Below the pieces are notes generated by a model. It was not told the DNA's origin, ran no database searches, and saw only the letters and a program-made list of their open reading frames with translations. Source: CAVSRC01 sp963762605 (GTDB lineage: Bacteria > Pseudomonadota > Alphaproteobacteria > Rhizobiales > Kaistiaceae). From it: DNA of 64,000 nucleotides. The DNA lies in NCBI GenBank assembly GCA_963762605.1, contig CAVXLJ010000011.1:186001-250000 (forward strand). The letters are read 5' to 3'. Shown one piece after another: positions 35,452 to 44,288 of this stretch. The position numbers and the translations under genes were made by a program. Every line of letters starts with the position of its first letter. Positions within the stretch are counted from its first letter, which is position 1.

Positions 35452-36162
35452 TTAGCGATGATTGCCGAGAAGCCTGTCTTTAGCCTGATTGATTTTCGCG
35501 GCGAGGAACGTCGAGCCGCCCTGGTCGGGGTGCACACGCATCATCAGCCGGCGGTGCGCCGCCCTGATTTCCCGATCACCGGCACCGGGCGCAAGGCCAA
35601 GGATCTGATAGGCCTCCTCATCAGTCATGGCGCCAGAATCCGCCGCGCCGCCCGCCCCCGCTGCGCCATCACCCTCGACGTGGTCACGCCATCCGGGCTT
35701 CCGGCGGTCGAGATAAGCTTCGAATAACGCCACGCTTTCCTGGTCGCCGCCAATCTCGCCGGCAAGTTCGAGCAGCGCCTGATCGTCCAGTTCGTCGAGT
35801 TCCTTGCCCGCCAGCCGGCCGGCAAGCACCTTGCCGCGCATGGCGCCGCTGTCGTGGTCGAGGCTCATCTCGAAGAAGCGCGAGCGCACCGTCGAGGTAG
35901 AGCCGGGCGACCGGCGGCCGTGGCCGCCGAGGTCGAGCGGCCCGATCCGTCCGGTCGCGACGACCGAAAGGCCGGCCGAAATCAGGACCACAGCAATGCC
36001 CCAGCGATCGCCAACAGCGAACACGATGCCGACCACCGTCAGCACGATTCCAAGCAGGTAGCGGATCGCCCGGACCAGCGCGCGGGTATCCGCCGTGACG
36101 AAGGCGCGGGCAAGGACCAGCAGAATGGCAAGCAGGATGAGTCCCGCGCCGAAATAGGCCAT
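35452..36162 (-). CDS. Membrane-anchored J-domain protein (DnaJ-like)
   Basis: 236 residues: two hydrophobic helices (FGAGLILLAILLVLARAFVT and YLLGIVLTVVGIVFAVGD, with a third at 55-70), a cytosolic linker with a predicted four-helix segment (SLDHDSGAMRGKVLAGRLAG, ELAGEIGGDQESVALFEAYL), and a C-terminal J domain (EEAYQILGLAPGAGDREIRA, HRRLMMRVHPDQGGST) with the HPD motif that stimulates DnaK. The layout resembles DjlA/TIM14-type co-chaperones in Rhizobiales. It shares one base with the upstream VWA gene's stop (TGATG), so the two are translationally coupled. Its role beyond Hsp70 recruitment is unknown. Confidence 0.86.
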   Translation of the reverse strand: MAYFGAGLILLAILLVLARAFVTADTRALVRAIRYLLGIVLTVVGIVFAVGDRWGIAVVLISAGLSVVATGRIGPLDLGGHGRRSPGSTSTVRSRFFEMSLDHDSGAMRGKVLAGRLAGKELDELDDQALLELAGEIGGDQESVALFEAYLDRRKPGWRDHVEGDGAAGAGGAADSGAMTDEEAYQILGLAPGAGDREIRAAHRRLMMRVHPDQGGSTFLAAKINQAKDRLLGNHR

Positions 36163-36893
36163 CAGCGCAACTGCTCGAGGAGAAGTCGTGCGCCGGCGCC
36201 GCCCTTGGCCAGCGCCTTCATGCCACCGGCGGCATAGACCGCCGCCGCCCGCAGGAGTTCGGCCAGCTGCCCGGCGGCGTTGACGTTGAAGCGCGCATAG
36301 GCGCCACCGGACAGACGGGCGATCTCACGGAAAGCGCGCTCGACCGAGGCGTCGTGCCCCTCCTGAAAGATGAAGACGCGCAGGCCGAGCATGCCGAGTT
36401 CGCCAGCGGCAGCGGCAAGATCGTCGATCTTCTCCTCCATCGCATCGCCGACGAAGACGAGCACATTGACTTTCTTCTTGCCGGTCTCCTTGCGCGCATG
36501 TTTCAGGATGCGGGCGATCTGTGTGTGCCCGCCGCGGCAGTCGATCGTGGTCATCAGGTCGCGCAAGCTGCGTGCATCGCGCACCCAACGGCTGGTGCGG
36601 CATTCGTTGAAGCCGCGGTAATAGGCAAGCTGCACCTCCAGCCCACCCACCTTGGCGGCCTCCTCAAACATCTCCGCCTGAAGCCCGAGCGCGGTGTCCC
36701 AGGTCGGCTGGCGGCTCATGGTGGCATCGAGCGCGAAGATCAGCCGCCCGTGCCCGCCGGCGGCCTCAGCCGGCGCCATGGTGCGTGCCTGCTGCAGGAA
36801 TGCCTCGATCTCCTGCGGACGCGACGGCGGCGGCGCAGCCGGAGATTCCGGATTGTCGCGGCGAACCGGCGTCTTCTTTTCGTCTGCCGCCAT
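36162..36893 (-). CDS. von Willebrand factor A-like domain protein
   Basis: 243-residue cytosolic protein (no signal peptide). The first 45 residues are basic and Pro-rich. The VWA-like core starts at RLIFALDATMSRQPTWDTAL (a MIDAS-like D-x-T-x-S) and continues with VQLAYYRGFNECRTSRWVRD, TTIDCRGGHTQIARILKHA, VNVLVFVGDAMEEKIDDLAA and LRVFIFQEGHDASVERAFRE. Homologues in Rhizobiales are annotated only as VWA or hypothetical. It is coupled to the J-domain gene by a one-base overlap and follows mipZ on the same strand. ATG 36893 is chosen; a GTG about 45 bases upstream is possible. Confidence 0.8.
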   Translation of the reverse strand: MAADEKKTPVRRDNPESPAAPPPSRPQEIEAFLQQARTMAPAEAAGGHGRLIFALDATMSRQPTWDTALGLQAEMFEEAAKVGGLEVQLAYYRGFNECRTSRWVRDARSLRDLMTTIDCRGGHTQIARILKHARKETGKKKVNVLVFVGDAMEEKIDDLAAAAGELGMLGLRVFIFQEGHDASVERAFREIARLSGGAYARFNVNAAGQLAELLRAAAVYAAGGMKALAKGGAGARLLLEQLR

Positions 36894-36952
36894 TCGGCGA
36901 AAAGCTCCCGAGCGCTCTTTGAAGGCCCTATCCAGCACCTATCATGTGGCGC

Positions 36953-37867
36953 TCACAGGGCCCCGCGCAACCAGTCGTCATCATCCGGCGTGGCGCGGCC
37001 GCCGCTCAGCGCCGGCGGATCGGGCGGGGCCGCCGGCGGCGGCTTTCGCAAGGCGGGAAGACTGAGCGTGTCGAGCAGGTTGCGGACCTCGTTGCGGGCC
37101 GAGATGTGGGAGAGCGTCGGCGCGGAGTCGCCGGCACCGAAGGCATCCAGCGCGGTCAGACCGTAGGGAAACAGCTCGCGGAAGATGACACGTTCGGAAA
37201 TGCCGTCGGCGAGCCGGAAGCCGGCCTGCGCCGACAACTGCTTCAGCCCGCGCTCGATATTGCGCCGGTTGCGGCTGGCCAGGGCCGCCTGGCGGTTGCG
37301 CACCACCACCCAATCGGTCTCGCGGTTGTCGACCAGGCGCCGCTGGCGCAGCGATTCGGCCACCAGCTGCGCATAATGGCTGGGTCCGAGCACCTCCAGC
37401 GTGTCGGGATCGACCCGGCCGAGGACATCGAAGTCGACAAAGCTGTCGTTGATCGGCGTGATCAGCGTGTCGGCCATCGCGTGGCTGACGCGCATCAGAT
37501 AGGTGTTGTGGCCGGGCGTATCGATGACGACGTAGTCGAAGCCGTATTCGGTGCGGCTGACGGCCTCGGCGAAGGCGCGGAATTCGCGGTCCTGAATCTC
37601 GGAGACCAGTTCGCCATCGGCCGGCGGCACGGTGAAATGGATCGGGGTTTCCAGCGGCAGGCCGGTCTTCCGCGCCCAGGCGACGCGGTTCTCGACATAG
37701 CGGGTGAGCGAACGCTGGCGGCCATCGGTGTCGATGGAGGCGACCCGCGCCCCGCTCTTGAGCAGGGCGACGATGACATGCATGGCCGTGGTCGACTTTC
37801 CCGAGCCGCCCTTCTCGTTGCCGAGAACAATGACGTGGGCAGGCTGGAAGCTTTGCACCTCGCGCAT
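36953..37867 (-). CDS. mipZ: MipZ-type division-plane positioning ATPase (copy 1)
   Basis: ParA/MinD-superfamily ATPase that in Caulobacter forms polar gradients through ParB and inhibits FtsZ. The 304-residue product has the deviant Walker A KGGSGKST in AHVIVLGNEKGGSGKSTTAM, VASIDTDGRQRSLTRYVENR (switch I), FDYVVIDTPGHNTYLMRVSH (Walker B region), INDSFVDFDVLGRVDP and ISERVIFRELFPYGLTALD. The C-terminus is Pro/Asp-rich (PPPAAPPDPPALSGG). ATG 37867 is chosen. A paralogue with the same motifs lies 133 bases upstream at 38001-38909. The VWA and J-domain genes follow on the same strand. Confidence 0.92.
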   Translation of the reverse strand: MREVQSFQPAHVIVLGNEKGGSGKSTTAMHVIVALLKSGARVASIDTDGRQRSLTRYVENRVAWARKTGLPLETPIHFTVPPADGELVSEIQDREFRAFAEAVSRTEYGFDYVVIDTPGHNTYLMRVSHAMADTLITPINDSFVDFDVLGRVDPDTLEVLGPSHYAQLVAESLRQRRLVDNRETDWVVVRNRQAALASRNRRNIERGLKQLSAQAGFRLADGISERVIFRELFPYGLTALDAFGAGDSAPTLSHISARNEVRNLLDTLSLPALRKPPPAAPPDPPALSGGRATPDDDDWLRGAL

Positions 37868-38000
37868 TCCAGAATCCTTACCCGATTCTGGAAGCGCCGG
37901 GTAATCCGCCTTTTTGGGGGAGTGGATGGTGTGGATCCGCGGGTGGTCCACCGCGCGGCACTTGGTACCGCGCCGCGCCCGGGATTCGGGGCACGGAAGC

Positions 38001-38909
38001 CTACAGCACCGGGTGCTGCTCGGTGGCGACCACCGGCATGAGCGAACCGGCCTCCTCCGCCAATGGCGGGTTTGCCGATGACCACCCCGGCAGACGCAGG
38101 CACTCGACCAGTTCGCGGATTTCGGTGCGGGCCGCGACATGCGACATGGTCGGCCGCCGGCCGAGCACGGCGCGCTCGAGCGGGTCGAAGGTGGTCAATC
38201 CCATGGGAAAGAACTCGCGGTAGATGACGCGCTCGGAAATGCCGTGGGCGATGCGAAAGCCGAGATGGCCGGCAAGCAGGTCGAGACCTTCGACGACGTT
38301 GCGCTGATTGCGGCTGGCGAGCGGCGACAGGCGGTTGCGCACAACGATCCAGTCGGTTCCCTGCGGTACACTCATGGCCCGCTTGCGGCGCACCTCATCG
38401 ACCAGGCTGGCGTACTGGCTGATGGCGGTGACGGCGAACGGCGGGCCCTCGACGCGGCCGAGCACGTCGAGATCGACGAAGCTATCGTTGACCGGCGTGA
38501 CCAGCGTATCGGCGAGCGCGTGGCTGAGCCGCATACGATAGGAATCGTTGGCCGGCGTGTCGATGACGACGAAATCCACGGTCTCGCCAAGGCGGTCAAC
38601 GATCTCGCTGAAGTCGGCGAACTCGCTTGCCTCCACCTGGCGCAGATCGTCGCCCTCGCCCAGCTTGACCGAGAAATGGCTCGGCAGTTCGAGCGCCAGG
38701 CCGCTCTTCCGGGCCCAACGGGCCCGGTTCTCCAGGTAGCGGGTGAGCGAAAGCTGGCGGCTGTCGGTATCGATGGAGGCGACCCGGCAGCCGGTCTTGA
38801 GCAGGGCTACAATGATGTGCATGGCTAGCGTCGACTTGCCCGAGCCACCCTTCTCGTTGCCGAGAACGATGACATGAGCGGAGTTCGCTGCCGGCAGGAC
38901 TGAGACCAT
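38001..38909 (-). CDS. mipZ: MipZ-type ATPase (copy 2, tandem paralogue)
   Basis: 302 residues, colinear with the copy at 36953-37867. The N-terminal 70 residues are mostly identical (AHVIVLGNEKGGSGKSTLAM, VASIDTDSRQLSLTRYLENR), while the middle and C-terminus diverge: DFVVIDTPANDSYRMRLSHA, VNDSFVDLDVLGRVEGPPFA, ISERVIYREFFPMGLTTFDP. All nucleotide-contact motifs are kept, so both are probably active. Which copy is the orthologue of Caulobacter MipZ cannot be settled by eye. ATG 38909 is chosen; the longer reading to 38987 adds a non-conserved Cys-rich stretch. Tandem mipZ genes are unusual, as one copy is the norm. Confidence 0.88.
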   Translation of the reverse strand: MVSVLPAANSAHVIVLGNEKGGSGKSTLAMHIIVALLKTGCRVASIDTDSRQLSLTRYLENRARWARKSGLALELPSHFSVKLGEGDDLRQVEASEFADFSEIVDRLGETVDFVVIDTPANDSYRMRLSHALADTLVTPVNDSFVDLDVLGRVEGPPFAVTAISQYASLVDEVRRKRAMSVPQGTDWIVVRNRLSPLASRNQRNVVEGLDLLAGHLGFRIAHGISERVIYREFFPMGLTTFDPLERAVLGRRPTMSHVAARTEIRELVECLRLPGWSSANPPLAEEAGSLMPVVATEQHPVL

Positions 38910-39048
38910 TGTCGTGCGCCGTTCCAGATCGAGCCGAATCTGAAAGATTGGGCACAACATGCATGAAAAGCGCCAAGATTTCGTCAACGGCGAACGGAAA
39001 CGGCTGAATTCCGCCGGTTAAGCTTACCGCCAGGACGGCCCGCGGCTC

Positions 39049-39480
39049 CTAGCGCAGGCCGAGCGCGGCCAGTTCGGCGGAGAGTTCCGGCGGCAGCCCG
39101 CCATTTCGCCCGCTCCTCAGGTCCTTCGGCGCGTCCTTTGCCGGCAGATAGCGCCAGCCCTGGAAGGGCCGCTTCGGCTGCCATTCCGTCGGCACCACCT
39201 TCGGCTCCAGCACCAGGGCGCAGCGGCCGATGCCATCCGTGTCGACAAAGGGGCGGATGTCGAGGAGGCGCTGACGTGCCTGAACTTTGCCCTTGATGAC
39301 CCAGTAGAGCGAGCCGCCGCCGAGGAGTTCGGGCGTGCGCCTGGGCACCATGCGGGTGACATGGCGGTGCTCCAGCGGATCGCCCGCGCGCCGTTTCTCC
39401 GCCATGCGCATGGCGATCCATTCGCTGAGATCGTCGATCGAATCGCAGCCGACGCAGAGCTTGATCAGATGGAGGGTCAT
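39049..39480 (-). CDS. DUF1489 family protein
   Basis: 143-residue cytosolic protein of unknown function, conserved in alphaproteobacteria. The sequence starts MTLHLIKLCVGCDSIDDLSE and has the conserved HVTRMVPRRTPELLGGGSLY and WVIKGKVQARQRLLDIRPF, then LVLEPKVVPTEWQPKRPFQG and WRYLPAKDAPKDL. Two Cys (LCVGCDS and RCALVLE) occur. ATG 39480 is chosen from family start similarity. It is divergent from trkH with 166 bases between. Confidence 0.85.
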   Translation of the reverse strand: MTLHLIKLCVGCDSIDDLSEWIAMRMAEKRRAGDPLEHRHVTRMVPRRTPELLGGGSLYWVIKGKVQARQRLLDIRPFVDTDGIGRCALVLEPKVVPTEWQPKRPFQGWRYLPAKDAPKDLRSGRNGGLPPELSAELAALGLR

Positions 39481-39646
39481 CGCCCGACAGTCGCCATCTT
39501 GGGCGTGCACGTCAAATCGCCAGCCAAGGCTTTCCACAGGCTGGGAAAAAGCGCCCTGCCCGCGACAAACTGTCCATAGCCCGTTCGGCGCTCGCGACCT
39601 AAAAGCCAGCCCTTCGACCCACCCGGCGCGCCGGCAGGTAGACCTC

Positions 39647-41095
39647 ATGTTGCCCAAGATCTGGCCCGCCGTCCTCGCCCTTGGGTGGATCCTGCTGGTG
39701 ACGGCCGGCGGCGAGGCCCTGATGGCCCTGGTCGGCGTTGCCGACGCGGACGCCGGGGCGAAGGACTTCGCGGTCAGCGCCGCGATCACCGCGGCGGTGG
39801 CCGGCGCCTGCATCCTGACCACCAAGGGCCGCCCGTTCGAGCTGCGCTTCCGCGACGCCGCCTTCCTGACGTCGGTATCGTGGTTCGTCGTGCCCGCCTT
39901 CGCGGCGTTGCCGCTGATGGCGCACCCGATCGGGCTGACCTTCGTCGACGCCTATTTCGAGATGGTCTCCGGCTTCACCACCACCGGCTCGACGGTGATG
40001 ACCGGCCTCGACAGCATGCCGGCCTCGATCCTGCTGTGGCGCTCGACCGTGCAGTGGCTGGGCGGGCTCGGGATCATCGGCCTGGCGATCATCATTCTGC
40101 CTTTCCTGAGAATTGGCGGCATGCAGCTCTTCCGCATGGAATCATCCGATCGCTCGGACGACGTCATGCCCAAGGCGGGGCACGTCGCCGGGCTGGTGGG
40201 ACGGGTCTATGTGATCCTGACCATTGCCTGCACCCTCACCTATTGGGCGCTCGGCATGTCCCCCTTCGATGCGCTCAACTATGCGCTGACGACGCTGCCG
40301 ACCGCCGGCTTTGCGACCCACGATGCCTCGTTCGGCTATTTCCACAGCCCGGCGCTGGAATGGGCGGGCGTTGTGTTCATGATCTCCGGCGCGCTGCCCA
40401 TGATCGCCTATCTGAGGGTGCTGAAGCCCGGCCGCTGGCGCGAGCGCATCGATCCGCAGATTCCGGTGTTCATCGGAATGCTCGCGGTCTTCACCGTCGT
40501 CGTCACCCTCTATGTGTGGCTGACCGGGCAGCTTCCCTTCTTCTCCGCTCTCACCGAGGCCGCCTTCAACATCACCTCGGTCGTCAGCACGACCGGATTT
40601 GCCTCGACCGACTATCTCAAATGGGGTCCGTTCGTGGCGGTGTCGTTCCTGCTGTTCACCTTCCCGGGCGGCTGTACGGGATCGACGGCCGGCGGCCTCA
40701 AGACGATGCGGCTGATCGTGCTCTATCGCGTCGCCGCCCAGCACATCGCCCACCTGCTCCACCCGCATCGCACCTCACCGATCACTTACGGCAGCAAGGT
40801 TCTCTCCGACGACGAGGTCGGCTCGGTCGGCACTTTCGCCTTTCTCTATCTTGCGACCTTCGTCGTCCTGTCGCTGGCCGTCGCCCTGACCGGGCTGGAC
40901 ATGGACACGGCCATGTCGGCGGTCTCCGAATGCATGGCCAATGCCGGCCCCGGCATCGGCCCGATCATCGGCCCGGCCGGCAACTTCGCCAGCCTGCCGG
41001 ACATATCGAAGATCCTGCTGAGCTTCGCGATGATCGCCGGCCGCCTGGAAATACAGGGCGTTCTGATCCTCTTCCTGCCGCAATTCTACGCGTGA
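39647..41095 (+). CDS. trkH: TrkH family potassium uptake protein
   Basis: Inner-membrane K+ channel subunit, 482 residues, with the four MPM repeats. Filter sequences are visible as FTTTGSTVMTG, LPTAGFATHD, VSTTGFASTD and MANAGPGIGP, plus LGGLGIIGLAIIILPFLRIG and FPGGCTGSTAGGLKTMR. The four glycines of the selectivity filter are all kept. It normally works with the regulatory TrkA protein, not encoded in this window. It converges on kup, another K+ importer, with 19 bases between stops. Confidence 0.93.
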   Translation: MLPKIWPAVLALGWILLVTAGGEALMALVGVADADAGAKDFAVSAAITAAVAGACILTTKGRPFELRFRDAAFLTSVSWFVVPAFAALPLMAHPIGLTFVDAYFEMVSGFTTTGSTVMTGLDSMPASILLWRSTVQWLGGLGIIGLAIIILPFLRIGGMQLFRMESSDRSDDVMPKAGHVAGLVGRVYVILTIACTLTYWALGMSPFDALNYALTTLPTAGFATHDASFGYFHSPALEWAGVVFMISGALPMIAYLRVLKPGRWRERIDPQIPVFIGMLAVFTVVVTLYVWLTGQLPFFSALTEAAFNITSVVSTTGFASTDYLKWGPFVAVSFLLFTFPGGCTGSTAGGLKTMRLIVLYRVAAQHIAHLLHPHRTSPITYGSKVLSDDEVGSVGTFAFLYLATFVVLSLAVALTGLDMDTAMSAVSECMANAGPGIGPIIGPAGNFASLPDISKILLSFAMIAGRLEIQGVLILFLPQFYA

Positions 41096-41114
41096 GGCGA
41101 AAGCCGGCGGCAGG

Positions 41115-43028
41115 TCAGATGGTCACCTGCGTGCCGATCTCGACGACGCGGTCGGTCGGCAGGCCGAAATAGCTCGAGGCGTCGTCGGCATTGCGCGCCA
41201 GCGTCATGAAGATCTTGTCCTGCCATATGGGCAAGCCCGACTTCTTCGACGCCTTCAGCGAGCGCCGCGACAGGAAGAAGGTGGTCTTCATCACGTCGTA
41301 GGTGAAGTGGTCGTCCTTGATGCGTGCCAGCGTGCGCGGCAGGTTCGGGCTCTCGGTGAAGCCGTAGCGCACGGTGATGCGCAAGAAGGACGCCGAGATA
41401 TGTTCGACGGTCGTGCGCTCCTTCGGCGGCACACGCGGCCTTTCGGCCATGGCCAGCGTCACGATCGCGTTCGCCTCGTGCAGCACGTGAAAGTGCTTGA
41501 GACTGTGGAGCAGCGCCGTCGGCGTGCTCACCGGATCGCCGGTCAGGAAGATCGCGGTACCGGCTATGCGCGGCGGTGGATTGGCCTCCAGCTTGTCGAC
41601 AAGGTCCGCCAGCGGGACTTCGGTGCGACGCGACTTCTCGAACAGGATGGCACTGCCGCGGCGCCAGGTGAGCATGATCAGCAGCAGGAAGCCGCCGAGG
41701 AGCAGCGGGAACCAGCCACCGGACAGCACCTTGAGAAGGTTGGCCGACAGGAACGTGCAATCGATCAGCAGAAACGGCAGGACCAGCGCCGCCGCAGCGA
41801 CCGGATGCCAATGCCAGGCGCGCCAGATGACGATGAAGGCAAGCAGCGCAGTGACCACCATGGTGCCGGTGACCGCGATGCCGTAGGCACCCGCCAGAGC
41901 CCCGGATGAACGGAACAGGCCGACCAGCAGCAGCACGCCGACAAGCAGAATCGTGTTGACCCGCGGCACATAGACCTGACCGGGATGGGCCTCGGACGTG
42001 TGGCGGATTTCGAGGCGGGGCAGCAGGCCAAGCTGAACGGCCTGGCGGCTCAGCGAATAGGCGCCGGTGATCACCGCCTGACTGGCGATCACGGTCGCGG
42101 CGGTGGCAAGGATGACCATCGGCAGCCGCGCCCAGTGCGGATAGAGCAGGAAGAACGGGTTGTCGAGCGCGTCGGATTTGCCCAGTACCAACGCCCCCTG
42201 TCCGAAATAGTTGATGACCAGCGCAGGCAGCACCAGGCCGAGCCAGGCGACCTGAATGGGCTTGCGCCCGAAATGGCCGAGGTCGGCGTAGAGGGCTTCG
42301 GCGCCGGTAACGGCCAGGAAGACGGCGCCCAGGGTTAGGAAGCTGATGAAGCCGTGGTGCAGCAGGAAGCCCAGCGCATGCAGCGGGTCCACAGCGCGCA
42401 ACACCGTCGGATTGCCGACGATGGCAAGAATGCCGGGGACGGCCAGCGCAAGGAACCAGACAGTGGTGATCGGTCCGAAAAATGTCGCTACGCGATGTGT
42501 CCCGCGCGACTGGACGAGAAACAGTACGAGAAGGATGACGACGGTCAACGGAAGGACCGACGGTGCCAGCACCGGCTCGACCACTTCCAGACCTTCGACG
42601 GCCGAAAGCACCGACAGGGCCGGCGTGATCATCGCGTCGCCGTAGAACAGCGATGCTGCTACGGCACCGAGCACCACGATCACCGGTGCTGCGCGCTTGA
42701 AGGACTCCTGGGCAAGGGCCATCAGCGCCAACGTGCCGCCCTCGCCGCGGTTGTCGGCACGGGTCAGGATCAGAACGTATTTGAGTGTGACGACGACGAT
42801 CAGCGACCAGAAGATCAGCGACAGGACGCCGAGCACGTTCTCTTCGCTGAGCAGACTGCCATTCGCGCTGGCGGCCAGCATCGCCTCGCGGAACGCATAG
42901 AGGGGGCTGGTGCCGATGTCACCGTAGACGACCCCGATGGAACCGAGGGTGAGTGCCCAAAAGCCGGTCGTCGGCAATGATGGATCGGCGCCGTCGACCG
43001 TTGCCGTGCTGGACGAGGCAGTGCTCAA
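41115..43028 (-). CDS. kup: Potassium transporter Kup
   Basis: K+/H+ symporter of the KUP/HAK/KT family, 637 residues. Motifs: LTLGSIGVVYGDIGTSPLYA near residue 30, NRGEGGTLALMALA, SLFYGDAMITPALSVLSA, GAEALYADLGHFGRKPIQVA and SQAVITGAYSLSRQAVQLGL. About 12 membrane helices are followed by a cytosolic C-terminus (ISASFLRITVRYGFTESPNL, YFGLPTDRVVEIGTQVTI). The only in-frame start near the N-terminus is TTG at 43028, suggesting weak translation. Paired with convergent trkH: high- and low-capacity K+ entry in one locus. Confidence 0.94.
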   Translation of the reverse strand: MSTASSSTATVDGADPSLPTTGFWALTLGSIGVVYGDIGTSPLYAFREAMLAASANGSLLSEENVLGVLSLIFWSLIVVVTLKYVLILTRADNRGEGGTLALMALAQESFKRAAPVIVVLGAVAASLFYGDAMITPALSVLSAVEGLEVVEPVLAPSVLPLTVVILLVLFLVQSRGTHRVATFFGPITTVWFLALAVPGILAIVGNPTVLRAVDPLHALGFLLHHGFISFLTLGAVFLAVTGAEALYADLGHFGRKPIQVAWLGLVLPALVINYFGQGALVLGKSDALDNPFFLLYPHWARLPMVILATAATVIASQAVITGAYSLSRQAVQLGLLPRLEIRHTSEAHPGQVYVPRVNTILLVGVLLLVGLFRSSGALAGAYGIAVTGTMVVTALLAFIVIWRAWHWHPVAAAALVLPFLLIDCTFLSANLLKVLSGGWFPLLLGGFLLLIMLTWRRGSAILFEKSRRTEVPLADLVDKLEANPPPRIAGTAIFLTGDPVSTPTALLHSLKHFHVLHEANAIVTLAMAERPRVPPKERTTVEHISASFLRITVRYGFTESPNLPRTLARIKDDHFTYDVMKTTFFLSRRSLKASKKSGLPIWQDKIFMTLARNADDASSYFGLPTDRVVEIGTQVTI

Positions 43029-43332
43029 GTTCCGAGGCCGTTATTGCACCGCAGCAAGCGGCAGAGCGGGCCTTCTAGCACCATGATCGGAAGGAGTCAC
43101 GCCGGCCGGAGCCGGTGATTTTACCGCCCCGCCGGCGCGGAACCGCCCTGCCCGGCGCCCGGCGGGTTCTCGCTCCCGGACGCGGTGCAAGCCGCGAAGC
43201 GGTGCCACACGGAGCCGGCGCCCAGGCGCCCTATTGGCCCCGGTTCTGCGGGGCAGCGCTTGCGCGCTTCCCGGGCGTTTCGCTCTGCGCATCGTGTCGC
43301 GCCGCGCTGCGCCCGGGACACGGCCTTGCGGA
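43029..43332. other. Gene-free GC-rich region upstream of kup
   Basis: 304 bases, very GC-rich, between the start of kup and the end of the persulfide dioxygenase gene. It contains a near-palindromic GGCGCC-CA-GGCGCC (43217-43230) and several overlapping hairpin-forming GC tracts around 43130-43165. Open frames here have no family similarity. It should hold the kup promoter, but no hexamer pair or riboswitch-like core was recognised. Confidence 0.5.
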
Positions 43333-44202
43333 TCAGCTCGCCAGTTTCACCGGAATCTTGATGTAGGAAACGCCGTTGGCATCCGGCGGCGGAAGCTTGC
43401 CGGCGCGGATATTGGTCTGGATCGATGGCAAGAGCAGCAGCGGTGCAGCCAGCTTGGCGTCACGGCCCTCGCGCCATGCGACGAATTCGTCCTCGCTGAC
43501 GCCGTCGAGCTGAACGTTCTTGCGCTCCTCGCCAATCGTCGTCTCCCAGGCATAGTCCTTGCGGCCCTCGGGCAAATAATCGTGGCAGACGTAAATGCGC
43601 GTCTCGTCGGGCAGCGCCAGCAGCTTCTGGATCGAGCGGTAGAGAGTACGGGCATCGCCGCCGGGAAAGTCGGCGCGGGCGGTGCCGTAATCGGGCATGA
43701 ACAGCGTGTCGCCAACGAAGACGGCATCGCCGATCACGTAGGAGATGCAGGCCGGCGTATGACCCGGCGTGTGCAAAATCGTGGCATCGAGATTGCCAAT
43801 GGCGAAGTGCTCGCCCTCGGCGAACAGATGATCGAACTCGCTGCCGTCGCCCGAGACGTCGGTGGCGTTGAACACCGGTCGGAAGATCTTCTGCACTTCG
43901 CGGATGTGCTCGCCGATGCCGACCTTGGCGCCGGTCTTGACCTTGACATAGGGGGCGCCCGACAGGTGATCGGCGTGGGCATGGGTCTCCAGCACCCAGT
44001 CGATCGTCACGCCCGCCTCTTTCGCCGCCTTGAGGATGGTATCGGCCGAATGGGTGTCGGCCTTGCCGGTGCGCTGGTCGTAGTCGAGCACCGGGTCGAT
44101 GATGGCGCCGTGGCTGGTTTCGGGGTCAACGACCAGGTAGCTGACCGTATTGGTCGCCGGGTCAAAAAAGGCGCGAACCTGCGGTTTCGCCTGCGTGGTC
44201 AT
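43333..44202 (-). CDS. blh: Persulfide dioxygenase-like MBL-fold hydrolase (Blh/ETHE1 type)
   Basis: Oxidises glutathione persulfide to sulfite in sulfide detoxification. The 289-residue protein has the metal motif THAHADHLSGAPY (HxHxDH), LHTPGHTPACISYVI, FVGDTLFMPDYGTARADFPG and YVCHDYLPEGRKDYAWETTI, matching Blh-type proteins whose genes neighbour bigR in Xylella and Agrobacterium. ATG 44202 is preceded by GGAG at a good distance; an ATG at 44214 is the alternative. It is divergent from bigR across a region with two BigR-like operators, so BigR probably represses both directions. Confidence 0.9.
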   Translation of the reverse strand: MTTQAKPQVRAFFDPATNTVSYLVVDPETSHGAIIDPVLDYDQRTGKADTHSADTILKAAKEAGVTIDWVLETHAHADHLSGAPYVKVKTGAKVGIGEHIREVQKIFRPVFNATDVSGDGSEFDHLFAEGEHFAIGNLDATILHTPGHTPACISYVIGDAVFVGDTLFMPDYGTARADFPGGDARTLYRSIQKLLALPDETRIYVCHDYLPEGRKDYAWETTIGEERKNVQLDGVSEDEFVAWREGRDAKLAAPLLLLPSIQTNIRAGKLPPPDANGVSYIKIPVKLAS

Positions 44203-44234
44203 GGGGGTCTCCATAATTCGAACTGGTCTAAGTC

Positions 44235-44276
44235 TTGACACATATATTAGCACATCCTAAATTAGTCAATGCTAAT
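44235..44276 (+). promoter_or_regulatory. bigR promoter overlapped by tandem BigR operators
   Basis: TTGACA (44235-44240) and TAAATT (44258-44263) are 17 bases apart. Two inverted repeats of the form ATTAG-N6-CTAAW overlap the spacer and -10: 44246-44261 (one base diverged) and 44261-44276 (ATTAG, TCAATG, CTAAT; perfect). These resemble the AT-rich palindromes bound by BigR repressors. AGGA at 44281 serves as the ribosome site. Confidence 0.75.
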
Positions 44277-44288
44277 GGATAGGAACCG

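Noticed and set aside
38001..38987. Longer N-terminus for the second MipZ from 38987
   Set aside because: The 26 added residues (Cys and Trp-rich) are not found in the family; ATG 38909 aligns with the first MipZ.
43041..43366. Small frames upstream of kup
   Set aside because: Composition is that of random GC-rich DNA; no start signals or known motifs.
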